Source of the DNA: Parvibaculum sp002684405 | GTDB taxonomy: Bacteria > Pseudomonadota > Alphaproteobacteria > Parvibaculales > Parvibaculaceae | Direction of reading: 5' to 3' | DNA length: 64,000 nt | Assembly: GCA_965140395.1 (NCBI GenBank) | Contig: OZ223206.1 | Span: forward strand, 806,001 to 870,000 | Shown: positions 17,268 to 27,400 of the stretch, one piece after another | Layout: each line of letters starts with the position of its first letter | How positions within the stretch are numbered: the stretch's first letter is position 1 | The notes under the pieces: model-generated | Databases searched by the model: none | Told to the model about the DNA's origin: nothing | Seen by the model: the letters and a program-made list of their open reading frames with translations, nothing else | Program-made: the position numbers and the translations under genes

Positions 17268-18598
17268 AGGGGTACTTCGCGTACATACGCGTCTCCACGG
17301 CCAAGCAAGGCGAAGGCGTCTCCCTTATCGAACAGCGCGCGGCCATAGAGCAGTACGCCTCCCTCCATAACCTTTCCATTGCGGCATGGTTCGAAGAGAC
17401 CGAGACGGCGGCAACCCGTGGTCGCTCGATCTTTAAGGATGTCGTGTCGCGGCTGCGCCGGCACGAGGCACCGGGACTCCTCATTCACAAGATCGATCGC
17501 AGTGCCCGAAACCTCAGGGACTGGGCGGACATGGGTGAGCTCATAGACAACGGTATCGACGTACGGTTCGTGCAGGACAACCTCGACCTCGGCTCCCGTG
17601 GCGGACGTCTTGCCGCAGACATCCAGGCCGTCATTGCGGCAGACTACATCCGCAACCTGCGCGACGAGGTGAAGAAGGGCTTCTATGGGCGCTTGAAGCA
17701 GGGCCTCTATCCGCTACCGGCGCCGCTCGGGTATCTCGATCGGGGGCCGGGACGCGTGAAGGTACTCGATCCCGTGCGTGCCCCGCTCATCGCCCAGGCT
17801 TTCGACCGCTACTCCACCGGCAACTACACGCTTCGGCGCCTTGCGGCCGTCATGAAGGACGAGGGGCTCACAAGTCGCAAGGAGAAGCGACTCTCGGTGA
17901 GTGCGATGTCCGCGATCCTGCATAACCCGTTCTACGCAGGCACCATGCTGGTCCGAAATACCGGGGAGACCTTCCCCGGTATCCATGAGCCGATCATCTC
18001 GCCGGCGCTCTTTGAGCGGGTGGGGGTTGTGCTGAAGGGGCGTAGGCCGGTGGGACGGGAGCCGCACTGGTTTGTGTATCGGGGACTCGTGCGGTGCGTT
18101 GGGTGCTCACGCCACATCATCGGCGATCATCGCAAAGGTCACACCTACTACCGCTGCCACGTGAAGAAGTGCCGCGGAACCTCGGTGCGCGAAGAGGTCC
18201 TCGACGAAGCGGCGCGTGCCGCCCTCACCCCGCTTACGTTTGGGAGTGAGCTTGAGACCCAGGCGCTCTTTGCTCCGCTGGTGGAGCACTGGAAGCGCGA
18301 GATGTGGCGGCACCAGCTTGCGACCAATCAGGGTAAGGAGCACGAGGTGTCCCCACAGCTTGCGCAGGCCCTTACCCGCACGCACTCGGCAGCGGTCTAT
18401 GCCGAGGAGCAACTCAAGGGGTTCCGCGCACTCGCAGAACGTCCCGATCTCGTTTTTATGAAGGCACGCCCGATGCAGAGACGGGAGTTGGTGCAGTTGA
18501 TGACTGAAGGGACGATTGACCTAAAAACCCCTCGCTTCAAATCTCTTGGTCCGTTTGAAGGAGTGGCTACCCGGTGTGATCGTCCGATGCGTCGATGA
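17264..18598 (+). CDS. Second large serine recombinase
   Basis: The 444-residue product starts MKGYFAYIRVSTAKQGEG with Ser11 as the likely nucleophile and has KIDRSARN as the arginine motif. A recombinase domain (about 155-260) and a zinc-ribbon (CVGCSR then YYRCHVKKC) follow. It is only distantly similar to the recombinase at 14873. The last 10 codons overlap the 3' end of the convergent vsr gene by 32 bases, which suggests that its original C-terminus was replaced when the restriction module arrived. Base composition is GC-rich, unlike the AT-richer vsr-dcm operon next to it. Confidence 0.88.
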   Translation: MKGYFAYIRVSTAKQGEGVSLIEQRAAIEQYASLHNLSIAAWFEETETAATRGRSIFKDVVSRLRRHEAPGLLIHKIDRSARNLRDWADMGELIDNGIDVRFVQDNLDLGSRGGRLAADIQAVIAADYIRNLRDEVKKGFYGRLKQGLYPLPAPLGYLDRGPGRVKVLDPVRAPLIAQAFDRYSTGNYTLRRLAAVMKDEGLTSRKEKRLSVSAMSAILHNPFYAGTMLVRNTGETFPGIHEPIISPALFERVGVVLKGRRPVGREPHWFVYRGLVRCVGCSRHIIGDHRKGHTYYRCHVKKCRGTSVREEVLDEAARAALTPLTFGSELETQALFAPLVEHWKREMWRHQLATNQGKEHEVSPQLAQALTRTHSAAVYAEEQLKGFRALAERPDLVFMKARPMQRRELVQLMTEGTIDLKTPRFKSLGPFEGVATRCDRPMRR

Positions 18599-18992
18599 CG
18601 GGCACCAGGCGCTTTAGAAGCACTTCCATGTCTCGCGTCTCACATTCCCACACAACGGCAACACGCCATCCCTGACTCGCGAGATCAGTAATATTCTTTG
18701 CATCCCTTTTCTTGTTGCCACCTATTTTGTCAGCCCAGAACTTTCGACGCGTCTTAGGCAATGCCCCTCTCGAGCAGGAGTGCCCGTGCCAAAAACATCC
18801 ATGTACAAAAATTGCCAGTTTTCGTCCCGGAAACACAATGTCAGGCTTCCCAGGCAAAGATTTCACGTGCAGACGATATCGATACCCCAGAGCAAAAAGT
18901 GATTTCCTGACCTTAAGTTCCGGGGCCGTGTTTTTGCCCCCCACTCGGCTCATCAGCCGAGAACGCTGCTCCTTTGATATTCGATCAGCCAT
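18567..18992 (-). CDS. vsr: Very short patch repair endonuclease Vsr
   Basis: The 141-residue protein has the family's pattern: MSRVGGKNTAPE at the N-terminus, KPDIVFPGRK with the catalytic Asp, and FVHGCFWHGHSC with the zinc and active-site His and Cys residues. Vsr nicks DNA 5' of T:G mismatches that arise when 5-methylcytosine deaminates. It lies seven bases after a cytosine methyltransferase gene, its usual partner. Confidence 0.93.
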   Translation of the reverse strand: MADRISKEQRSRLMSRVGGKNTAPELKVRKSLFALGYRYRLHVKSLPGKPDIVFPGRKLAIFVHGCFWHGHSCSRGALPKTRRKFWADKIGGNKKRDAKNITDLASQGWRVAVVWECETRDMEVLLKRLVPVIDASDDHTG

Positions 18993-18999
18993 CTAGCTC

Positions 19000-20049
19000 T
19001 CATGCTAGGAGATGCTTCCGGATCGCCTTGGCGTGCTTCTTAATGAACAAAGGAGGTAGTGCGTTCCCTATCATCAGAGCAGCACCCCCCTTACCTTTCT
19101 TCAAAGAGAAGAAGTAACTTTTTGGAAAAGTTTGCAGTAGGGCAGCCTCTCTTAGAGTGACCGTGCGATTTTGAGAAGGATGAAGGAAACGCCCCTTAGA
19201 AGGGTTTATGCAACCGCTGGTAATTGTCGGAGATACATCCTCCCACTTCATTCGCCCGTATACATCCTTAAAACCAATGGATTCATCTTGATGGCAGCGC
19301 AGATGATATTCCTTGGGTAAATCCTTTCGGCTTCCTCCATTTTTTGGAACAAGGCGAATTAATTCCTTCGTCTTCTCGCTGCGCTTTTCAACAAAGTCAT
19401 GTAGCGGATCGCCAGTGTGACCCGGTTTGGGCATCTTCCCGATTGCCTGGCGTACCGTTGTGCGTTCTTTGCTACCTTCCGGCAATTCAATGCTCCCTTT
19501 CCTGCTGCAGACGAGAATCATTCTTCGCCGGCGTTGAGGGACACCAAATTCCGCAGTATTGAGAACCAGCGGCATACCGTCGGACTTATACCCCAACGCT
19601 CGCAAGTCCTTTAAAAGCTTTTCCATACGCGCGTCGGTGGCAAGTGCTGGCACGTTCTCCATCATCACGGTTTTTGGTAATAGGGCGCGCACTAAGCGGA
19701 GGAATTCGAACACCAAATCATTTCTGGGATCTTCGATCTCCTGTGCTCCGTTACGGGTTCGCATAGATGAGAAACCCTGGCATGGAGGACAGCCCGCAAG
19801 GAGGTCTAGCTCGCCTTTCTTTAGCTTGAGCTCACGAAGCACCTCGGTGCCGGGGACCTTTCTAACATCCTTCGGCCACATCTTCACTTCAGGGTGGTTC
19901 GCAGTGTACGTCTCGACGGCAAGAGGGTCATTTTCGACAGCACCTATGACGTCGAAACCAGCCTGCTTAAGGCCCAACGTTAGGCCTCCGCATCCGGAAA
20001 AAAGATCTATCGCCGTTAGAGGACGATTGTCGTGTGTACCTTTCGACAT
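19000..20049 (-). CDS. DNA (cytosine-5) methyltransferase
   Basis: C5 methyltransferase motifs are in order: LFSGCGGLTLGL (motif I, SAM binding), GCPPCQGFSS with catalytic Cys90 (motif IV), MENVPAL (motif VI) and PQRRRRM (motif VIII). The 349-residue size is normal. The target recognition sequence cannot be read from the protein. It is in an operon with a Z1-domain protein upstream (three bases apart) and vsr downstream, so it probably protects host DNA from an associated nuclease. Confidence 0.95.
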   Translation of the reverse strand: MSKGTHDNRPLTAIDLFSGCGGLTLGLKQAGFDVIGAVENDPLAVETYTANHPEVKMWPKDVRKVPGTEVLRELKLKKGELDLLAGCPPCQGFSSMRTRNGAQEIEDPRNDLVFEFLRLVRALLPKTVMMENVPALATDARMEKLLKDLRALGYKSDGMPLVLNTAEFGVPQRRRRMILVCSRKGSIELPEGSKERTTVRQAIGKMPKPGHTGDPLHDFVEKRSEKTKELIRLVPKNGGSRKDLPKEYHLRCHQDESIGFKDVYGRMKWEDVSPTITSGCINPSKGRFLHPSQNRTVTLREAALLQTFPKSYFFSLKKGKGGAALMIGNALPPLFIKKHAKAIRKHLLA

Positions 20050-20052
20050 GTC

Positions 20053-22059
20053 TTAGTTCTCAAAGCTAAATGCTATCGCGTAATTCCCCTCAGGGAAACG
20101 GAGCTGCGGAAGCCAAACCGGCTCGCCACGTCCACTCTTTTTAAGTCGGAACATGAACAGAGTCGGGGCATCGGCAGGTACAAGCTTATCTTCTCCACCA
20201 CTGTAGAATCCTTGAGTTTCCCGACGAGGCTGGTTTAGATCGCGCTCGGTCTGGATACGTATATACGCCTTATTGCCGTGTAGCGTACGGACCTTTTCAA
20301 GCGCGGCATAGATCGTTTTCTTATTCCAGAGTTCTGCCCCTTCTTCGGGGTCGTGCTCACATTTCTCAATAAGGGAATTGAGGAGGTCTATGTTGCAAAC
20401 ATGATAGTCTTTCGGATCCTCCACATATTGGGCTAGCTCATCGTCGATTGCCCTGGTCGCTGCGATCGTAGAGGCATCACGTAGCGGATACTTGGGGTTC
20501 ACCCATCCGCCTGCGACATAGACGCCGATGGAGTTCGGATCGAGAACATTCTTTCGAGTCGCCTGTAACGGAGATGACAGCCATATACCTTCGAACTTAC
20601 CTTCCGGATGCTTAGCAACAAGCTCGCGGAGCGCCTTTTCCATCTGGTGAATGATGCGGAAGTGCTCGGCAAGTCTCTCAGGGAGGAAAAGACGCGTTAC
20701 TCCAATATGCTTTTCCCTGTAACCATACATCCGTGCATGCTGGAGGACGGTATCTGCGTTGGGACGCTTTGGGTTCCTCCCGTAATAGCTGGTGATCAAA
20801 TTAGGAATGGTTACCCCACGTCCCATCTTGTTACCGCCGACGAATATGCTGTACGGATGATCGGGTTCAATTTCCTCTTGAGAGTTCGAATTTATCTCTT
20901 TGATGCTTGCAGCTGGTACCAAAAAGCCGATTCTCTTAACCACATCTTCGAACTCCGGCATCTCGAGTTCGGTTTGCCGCAAATCCTCATAGGCCTTACG
21001 CAGATCATCCTTAAGTTTTTGGAACGCTTTCGTTTCCTGATTTTGGAAGAGTGTGGCGACATCATCTCTGTACGTATCAATCAGGCTTACGACATGCTTA
21101 TGGTTCACTTTCGTATGACTGATGTGGCACAAGAATGAGAAATTATCTTCCGGATAACGAATGTTTCGAGACGCGGCAGCTACCCAAAAACTAAGGAGCG
21201 CCTCTTTCAAACCCGTTGGGATCTCGTTTGTCGGGGTGGGCTGATGTCCGGTTCTCAGCTGATCGACTTCATTGAGGTCTACGAACCTTAAAAGCTTCGA
21301 ATCTTCCTCAAAGAACGCTTCACCCCCAACATAGCCCGGTCCTGGTTCACTTAAGACGGTGAAGGAGGGTCGATATAGACCGTCAGGCCGCTGCAAAAAC
21401 AGAGACTGAGGAGTCGCGGTCACCTGTAAATACGTATTGGTTCGGAAGAAGTCTCGGAGATCAGAAATAAGCTTGTTTATCTTGCTAATGTCGTCTCGCT
21501 GCTTCTTTGCGTTACTCTGCGTATTCGTGTTGAGGCTCGCCTGATCGGCCTCATCATCGATTATCAATGTCGGGAGGCCCGCCGCTCCGGCGGAACCCAC
21601 CTTTTGAAAAGCTTCCTGCAGACTTGAAAGGTGGCTCTGATTCTTGGAACACACGATTACGAAGGGAGATGTTCGAATTTGCCGCTCAAACGACGACTGC
21701 CCCCATTCAGCCTTCCCGAAAACCTTGAGCCCTCGCAACTGACTCCGGATTCGTTTCAAAGTTTGGTTGTATAGCGGGTTAATGTCCGAAGTCAGAATAA
21801 TGATGCACTTAAAGCCGTTGTCGACGGCCATAGCCGCGGTCACCGTGATAACACTTGTTTTCCCGCTTTGGATTAGCCCGTACAAAAGACCGTAGCTAGG
21901 TTCGTTTGAACCCCCTATCGGATCGACTGCAAATCCCAAAATGCTCGCGGCGCGTTCACTAATGGCAACAAGCGACTCCTCGGCCTTGATCTCGTTGGCA
22001 AGCGCACTGATCGCCTCAGTAGTGTGAATCTCGTCTCTAATTATGTGTCGGTCAGTCAT
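20053..22059 (-). CDS. Z1-domain putative helicase/endonuclease subunit
   Basis: The 668-residue protein has a P-loop (YGLIQSGKTS, about 86-95), a DEAD-like strand (TLIIDDEADQAS) and a C-terminal helicase-like motif (GGNKMGRGVTIPNL), the pattern of the Z1 domain family. Known Z1 proteins occur in restriction-modification-like operons with a C5 methyltransferase, Vsr and other subunits, sometimes including a MutL/MORC-type ATPase, which I do not see here. It overlaps the upstream gene by four bases. Confidence 0.82.
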   Translation of the reverse strand: MTDRHIIRDEIHTTEAISALANEIKAEESLVAISERAASILGFAVDPIGGSNEPSYGLLYGLIQSGKTSVITVTAAMAVDNGFKCIIILTSDINPLYNQTLKRIRSQLRGLKVFGKAEWGQSSFERQIRTSPFVIVCSKNQSHLSSLQEAFQKVGSAGAAGLPTLIIDDEADQASLNTNTQSNAKKQRDDISKINKLISDLRDFFRTNTYLQVTATPQSLFLQRPDGLYRPSFTVLSEPGPGYVGGEAFFEEDSKLLRFVDLNEVDQLRTGHQPTPTNEIPTGLKEALLSFWVAAASRNIRYPEDNFSFLCHISHTKVNHKHVVSLIDTYRDDVATLFQNQETKAFQKLKDDLRKAYEDLRQTELEMPEFEDVVKRIGFLVPAASIKEINSNSQEEIEPDHPYSIFVGGNKMGRGVTIPNLITSYYGRNPKRPNADTVLQHARMYGYREKHIGVTRLFLPERLAEHFRIIHQMEKALRELVAKHPEGKFEGIWLSSPLQATRKNVLDPNSIGVYVAGGWVNPKYPLRDASTIAATRAIDDELAQYVEDPKDYHVCNIDLLNSLIEKCEHDPEEGAELWNKKTIYAALEKVRTLHGNKAYIRIQTERDLNQPRRETQGFYSGGEDKLVPADAPTLFMFRLKKSGRGEPVWLPQLRFPEGNYAIAFSFEN

Positions 22060-22526
22060 GTTCTCAGCTGTTCAATGTGAGCTGGCGACGTGTCGGCTTT
22101 GTCTCCAGGCTCAAAAATCAAAGTTGGCCAGCGACGTAGCGACACTTTGCGCGTCATTTTGTTCTCCGGCCCCCATACCTCGTAGCTCTGATTGTGCTTC
22201 CGCGCCGCGGCGAGCCAACCCGCCTTCATACCGAGCATGGAACGAGCTTCTTCCCATGCAACACCACATACGCCGTCTCCGCCACACACAAGCCCAAGCA
22301 CGATTCGGTCGTACTCACCCCCCATCTTGATGCAGCGATCTATATCCTCCTGATCAAACGTGAAGCGCCATGGAGATTTGGATTTGGTCGTGTATTTGAT
22401 GAAAAGAAAGATGTTCGAGTTTACGACGTACCCGAGACTCCCCTTCTTCCCAATGGAACGACATCGGGAATCTTCCAGAACGGCCACAATCGCTGCGCCG
22501 TGATAATAGGCGGACTTATCAAGCAT
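22056..22526 (-). CDS. Unrecognised first gene of the Z1-Dcm-Vsr operon
   Basis: The 156-residue protein has strand-rich sequence (FLFIKYTTKSKSPWRFTF) and a Trp/Lys-rich middle, and I can name no motif. Its stop overlaps the start of the Z1 gene by four bases, so it is almost certainly part of the system. The restriction nuclease of the operon has not been identified, and this protein is a candidate. Function remains open. Confidence 0.6.
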   Translation of the reverse strand: MLDKSAYYHGAAIVAVLEDSRCRSIGKKGSLGYVVNSNIFLFIKYTTKSKSPWRFTFDQEDIDRCIKMGGEYDRIVLGLVCGGDGVCGVAWEEARSMLGMKAGWLAAARKHNQSYEVWGPENKMTRKVSLRRWPTLIFEPGDKADTSPAHIEQLRT

Positions 22527-22649
22527 GAATCGTCAGGCCTCCCACGACGACAATATACCACTATTTGAATAGTGGCCGTCCAATACTTTGGCCTATTGGT
22601 CGGTATCGAGATGCCCGGAATCCTGCTTCAGCCTCTACATCTCCGTTCG

Positions 22650-22873
22650 AAAAAGTTCGAGCCCCAGACGGGTTGAAATTTTCAGGTGCTCAAAATCAGC
22701 TTCTCGGTCGCAAAAATATCAGACAACTACGCGGTAAATTTGGGAAGTCTTGCTTTGTATCCGAAATGGCAAAATGGCTGGCTGTCTTGAGCGCTATTAG
22801 AACTCAGTATGCGCAGTTGGACCAAAATTTCATGGAAGTTGCTCGTGAAGCTTCGAAGCTCCGCGAGTTTTAA
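22650..22873 (+). pseudogene. Decayed 3' end of a serine recombinase (copy 1)
   Basis: Bases 22771-22873 encode a degraded version of the C-terminus of the recombinase at 14873 (LAVLSAIRTQYAQLDQNF versus LAVLDDVRTRYGTLDQDF). The preceding 120 bases match the stretch at 24135-24260. No start or catalytic region remains. It lies between the Z1-Dcm-Vsr operon and the HEPN pair. Confidence 0.75.
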
Positions 22874-22939
22874 AGGATACTACTTCTGCACAACCTCAAG
22901 TAGCCTCGAAAATATACCGAGATAGGAAATCCGCCGACA

Positions 22940-23707
22940 TTAGGTATTTTCAGGTGGAAGCTTCTTCTCTACTTCCGATATGAATCGGCCACCGATCGCG
23001 GCCATGTTCTCGCTAAAAGTCACCATCCTTTTGTAAGTGCGTTGTCGACGTTTTTTGTGCCCATCGAGATCTACATCCATCTCGTGAATGATCTCGTTTC
23101 GAGCCTTAAATGCGTCTGTCGCGGTCTTTTCGTTTGTCATCACCTGATCTTTTGTCAAAGCAAAGTGAGCCGCTACTTTAAGGAGTTGGTCCTTCGATTG
23201 CAGACTGTCGGCCACTAGATGATCGGTGAGCACACCAATGAGAGCTTCACGTGGCTTTTTGTCTACAAGCACCCTCGCCAGCAAATTTATATCGATGACT
23301 TGGGTCGGGACGCCATTTCGCTCTTTGTCCTCGGCCAAGGTTCCTCGCTTAATGCGACGCTCAACAAATTTCTGGAATTGCTGTTGTGCGCCATCATCGC
23401 TCTCCACTACCGCCGCCAAGGCATCCTGCACCAGTTGTTTCACGACAGCGTCCAGCCCGGAACACGAGAAGACGAGCATGGCCCTCAGCAAATCTTGCTC
23501 ATCATGACTGGTCGTTCCTTTGCTACCTTTTCGAAGTCCCGTATACAAAGAATGGAATTTGTCCGCAGCGGCGATAGCCTGCCGATGTATCAAGACAGCA
23601 CTTCTAATCTCTTCCCTATTTTCATTGGTAAGTGTAAGCGGCGCCATCTTCAGAGCCGCTTGAACGCTCGTAGATTTAGAAGCCACTTTTTTCATAGAAG
23701 CACTCAT
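22940..23707 (-). CDS. HEPN-like protein, probable RNase effector
   Basis: The 255-residue, mostly helical protein contains RNEIIH at 203-208, the Rx4H motif of HEPN ribonucleases, in an ARNEIIHEMD context typical of the family. HEPN proteins cleave RNA in toxin-antitoxin and abortive-infection systems. Its start overlaps the stop of the upstream beta-flower gene by four bases, so they form a two-gene unit. Decayed recombinase fragments lie on both sides. The motif is clear; nuclease activity and target are inferred. Confidence 0.65.
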   Translation of the reverse strand: MSASMKKVASKSTSVQAALKMAPLTLTNENREEIRSAVLIHRQAIAAADKFHSLYTGLRKGSKGTTSHDEQDLLRAMLVFSCSGLDAVVKQLVQDALAAVVESDDGAQQQFQKFVERRIKRGTLAEDKERNGVPTQVIDINLLARVLVDKKPREALIGVLTDHLVADSLQSKDQLLKVAAHFALTKDQVMTNEKTATDAFKARNEIIHEMDVDLDGHKKRRQRTYKRMVTFSENMAAIGGRFISEVEKKLPPENT

Positions 23708-24024
23708 CGCCTTATCTTGCTTAAATCAACGTCAGCTGCCATCGGAGGTAATGGAGAATACCCGGCGTACCCGGGATAGCCGGGGTAACCGGGGTAACCG
23801 GGATAGCCGGGATAGCCGGGATAGCCGCGATAAGGGGTATAGGATTTTCGATAAAGGCGGTTGTTCGGGAAAATGTGTCCGAGGTAATTGCCATCCACGT
23901 CGACAATTTCGCTATCTCCCCAAGGGCGCCAACCAATCCAATTTCCATCAACGTCAAAGAGAAACTTTCCTTTCAGGAAAGCTATCCATTCACCAGACGA
24001 ATTGAATAAATACTTTACGCTCAT
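23704..24024 (-). CDS. 4-fold beta-flower-like protein with GYP tail
   Basis: Residues 1-60 contain three similar strand units (YLFNSSGEWIAFL, FLFDVDGNWIGW, EIVDVDGNYLGHI), the pattern of small beta-flower proteins. A run of Gly-Tyr-Pro repeats and a short charged C-terminus follow. It is coupled by overlap to the HEPN-like gene. It may be the sensor, adaptor or antidote of that protein. The GYP tail looks low-complexity and flexible. Family assignment is moderately confident. Confidence 0.6.
   Translation of the reverse strand: MSVKYLFNSSGEWIAFLKGKFLFDVDGNWIGWRPWGDSEIVDVDGNYLGHIFPNNRLYRKSYTPYRGYPGYPGYPGYPGYPGYPGYAGYSPLPPMAADVDLSKIRR
23758..23830 (-). repeat. Tandem 9-bp repeats encoding Gly-Tyr-Pro
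   Basis: About seven near-identical 9-bp units (variants of CCGGGATAG on the plus strand) encode the GYP run. Such a run can gain or lose units by replication slippage without changing frame. Confidence 0.8.
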
Positions 24025-24134
24025 GGATATCCACTCCAGCTCACTAAACCTTGCAGGAATACATAAAGACTAGCATGCAGGCCCGACTCCAACGACCACC
24101 CGGGAATTCCATTTTATGGACCACACAGACGCTT

Positions 24135-24404
24135 GAAAGTCCGAGCCCCAGACGGGTTGAAATTTTCGTAGACTGAAAATCAGCCTCTCGGTTGCAAAAA
24201 CATCAGGCAACTGTGCGACGGTTTGGGAAGTCTAGCTCCTTATCCAAAAAGACAACATTAGCTGGCTGTTTTGGACGATGTTCGAACCCGCTGTGGCACT
24301 CTCGACCAAGACTTCAACGATCTGATACGCGAGGTCCGGAACTTTGATCTCTAGGCAGATGATATGCCTAAATTAAATTAGTCGAGAGACTCCAAAAAGT
24401 GCCA
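24135..24404 (+). pseudogene. Decayed 3' end of a serine recombinase (copy 2)
   Basis: The second half (from about 24260) matches bases 16342-16500 of the intact recombinase closely (GCTGGCTGTTTTGGACGATG and onward), with a stop codon after the FDL codons. The first half matches copy 1. It separates the HEPN pair from the second STAND gene. Confidence 0.8.
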
Positions 24405-24416
24405 TATCGTCCACTA

Positions 24417-27400
24417 CTATGATGGCCAAGAATCAATCTCTTTGTGTATGTGAGAGTGCGTCTCCCAAGCCTCTCTCAACTCCTCTCCATGTTGCTCCAC
24501 ATACGGATACTTAAAATTTTTCTCACCCCAATTGATCCAGGCGATAATCTGACCTGTCTTATTTAGATATGTCTTCAAAAGGTCGGCCCTAAGATAGAGC
24601 AGGTGTGATGAGAATACGGAATCCTCATCGGAAAAAATTCTATACGCCGTAGCTTGTCTTCCACTTTTCTCAAACAGGTCAACCTCGCCATCGCGTCCAG
24701 CTAAATCCAACGTCTGCGCTATGGCTGGAGCCAAAAAATGCGCCTGCACCCCCTGATTCTGGGTGCAATGGTAGTCTTCCCAATCAAAACTCCGTACCGG
24801 CAGCTCAACACGAATCCCCGGCACATGACGGTATTTGCTAAGAGTCACAAATTCCGGAGGAACTTGCTCTTCTTCCTCCTGTTCGTCCGGGACTGCCTCT
24901 TCTTCATCCAACAAGATTCTGAATCGAGGCCTCAAGTAACTTGGATCCACTACCTGGAACAGCTCTCCTTCTGCAAGACGATCAAAACGTTTGCGCACCT
25001 CGTAAGACTCCGATGACGAAAACGCTTCTTCAACACACTGTTTTGCGGTTCCATCCTTCCGCCTCAGCTCCGGAGCATATCGCCTCGACCAAGGTATCTC
25101 TCCCCTGTAGACGTAATAGTCACTCCCTCCAGTCGGTATCGCGCTGTTTCCCGGATGTTCTGTCTCAGCAATTAGCTTCTCAAGGAGCGGTAGCTGGTTC
25201 TTCTTCAGCAACATCCCTCTCATGAACGTGAAAAAATCTCTCGGGCCATCCTTTTCGTGCTCGGATACAAATCCATCCAAAAGCACCCATGGTCCTGCCA
25301 CGTCATCCACTACAGACTGATGAAGCAAGGATCGCCTTGATGGTGCAGGCCCAGCCAGCCATGCCTTGGGCGTACGGAACGGTCGACGAAACGGCGATTG
25401 TATCTCAGGACGCCACCTGGGTGGCTTGCTAGGAAAACTGGGATCTATGTCGCAATCAGAAATTCTTGCGTCATACCGATCCGGGAGCAGGCCTCTGTCT
25501 TCTTGACTCCCTGCTAGTTCATAGAAGGCGATCCATGAATATTTCTTTCCATACCGGTCAGTCTTAGCACCATCCTCCCTTCGTCCGTATGCTGAATTGT
25601 CTCCAGCAATTGATCTGTCCGCCTTTTCAAATCTCTCCGGAGCATAACCGAGCTGGAGAATTCGCCACTTTAGCTGCCTGCGGAGACGCAGATACTCCTC
25701 ATGTGTGTCGTCATAGTTCGCGCGATCCCGCACGAGCCTTCCCATCGTGTAATTACGGAAATCCATATGCAGAGCGCTATCCGCAGCTGATACATCTTCC
25801 TCGCGAATACGATCACCATTTGGTATACGTAGTCGCATATTCGAAAATGGTGGCCTCAAGAGACGCCGGTCTCGTCTCCCTAAAGCGTTTCGAGACATTT
25901 TCCCTATAAGCTCGATGCTACCAGTCGCGTAGGAGCGGGTAAGAATATGCTTTGTTCTATAAGGAGAGCCTCTCTCGAACATCACGTCGTAAAGGCTACG
26001 GGCAAATTCCGGGGACGCCGCTTCAATATCTCTTGATGGAAACGCCCAATTTCGCATTAGCAATCCGTAGACAGAAGCCAGCAATCTTTCGGTCACATAG
26101 GGATCCGAGAAAGCAAGGTGTTGCAGGGTTACATCAAAGAGGCTCTTGGGTGATCGTTCGCCCAGAAGTACAAGCGCTCTTGTGGCAAGGTCTCGCAATG
26201 ACCTTCTGGTCGTTGTAAGGAACATCGCACACAGAAGAATTAGGTTCTTTGCTGCATCTTCTTCTATTCGTTGGCTTGACGGATATTTCTCTACCCAATT
26301 GAGCACTCGGAGCACAGCCGAGTCAGACCATCGAGTCCGTAGAAATTCGCTCCAAAACAAATCGCGCGTTGGGATATCCATTTTTGCGAGATATTTCACG
26401 AGCCTCATAGCCGAATAAGGATGATTGTGTCGTGACCCGAGCGTAACCAGCATTTCCAGCACCTGGTTACGCCCAAGTTCCGACCCTCCTTCGAGCAATC
26501 TCGACACGAGAGAGTCCGTTTGCTTGGAGAACGCTCCAACATCACGCCAAGGTAAACCGTCCAAAAATGCATCACCCAAAGGCGCTAGGAGACGGCGGTT
26601 CTTCGGGAGAAAGAAAACAAGTTCACTGTCTACCGTATCGGGTGTCCGCTTCACTCTCTCTGGGAATTCCAGCATTACTGCTGATGCCAAACCTGGCATG
26701 TCATAAGTGTTCTGGTACCGCTGGCTAAGATTGAAAACCTTACCTAGTGGACGATTGCGGTAAAACGCTCTCCGAATTGTTGCGTCCGATGACACATCCA
26801 GGGCCTGCAATAGATGCCGGGCAATAAGATGGTCACTAAAGCGCTGATAAGGCATTCGCACCAATTCTACGAGTCCACCATCCTCGTATGCCACGTCTTC
26901 TGCTAACAGTCCGTCATTTACCAGCCTGTTAAACAGAGCGGTTATTTGATCGACGTCACGAAAGCCTGTCATTTGTGTGATGATGTCGCGGCACAGCGCA
27001 ATCGGTATGGTATCGATGATGCCGTCAGCCATCGAAACAGCAACTCCTACCGTGTCTGTACCAGCTTTCGGTTTCCCTCCTTTCAGCAGCCGCCAGCAAA
27101 AACCTCCCGGGAGCCCGAAATCACGTTCAATTTCGCTACCTACACTCCGGACAAAATCTTCGAGAAGCTTTGTCATTCCCTTTTGACCGGAAGCAATCCG
27201 ATTCAGGCTTCTTTTCTTATGCGTACTCGTTTTGCCTGATAGGGTTTTGCACAAAATCTTGAGGAAAAGAGGACGTGAAAATTCTGGTGTCAAAAGCGGC
27301 ACACTTGGTGTCGGTATGTCGTAAAAAAGGAAAAACTCGTGTTGAGCATCTATTTCGATTTCGTCGAACCCCACATGTGTACGCTGCTCAAATAACGATC

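Noticed and set aside
23758..23830. CRISPR-like short repeats
   Set aside because: The 9-bp units are contiguous, have no spacers and encode the GYP tail of a protein. No CRISPR array or cas gene was found in the window.
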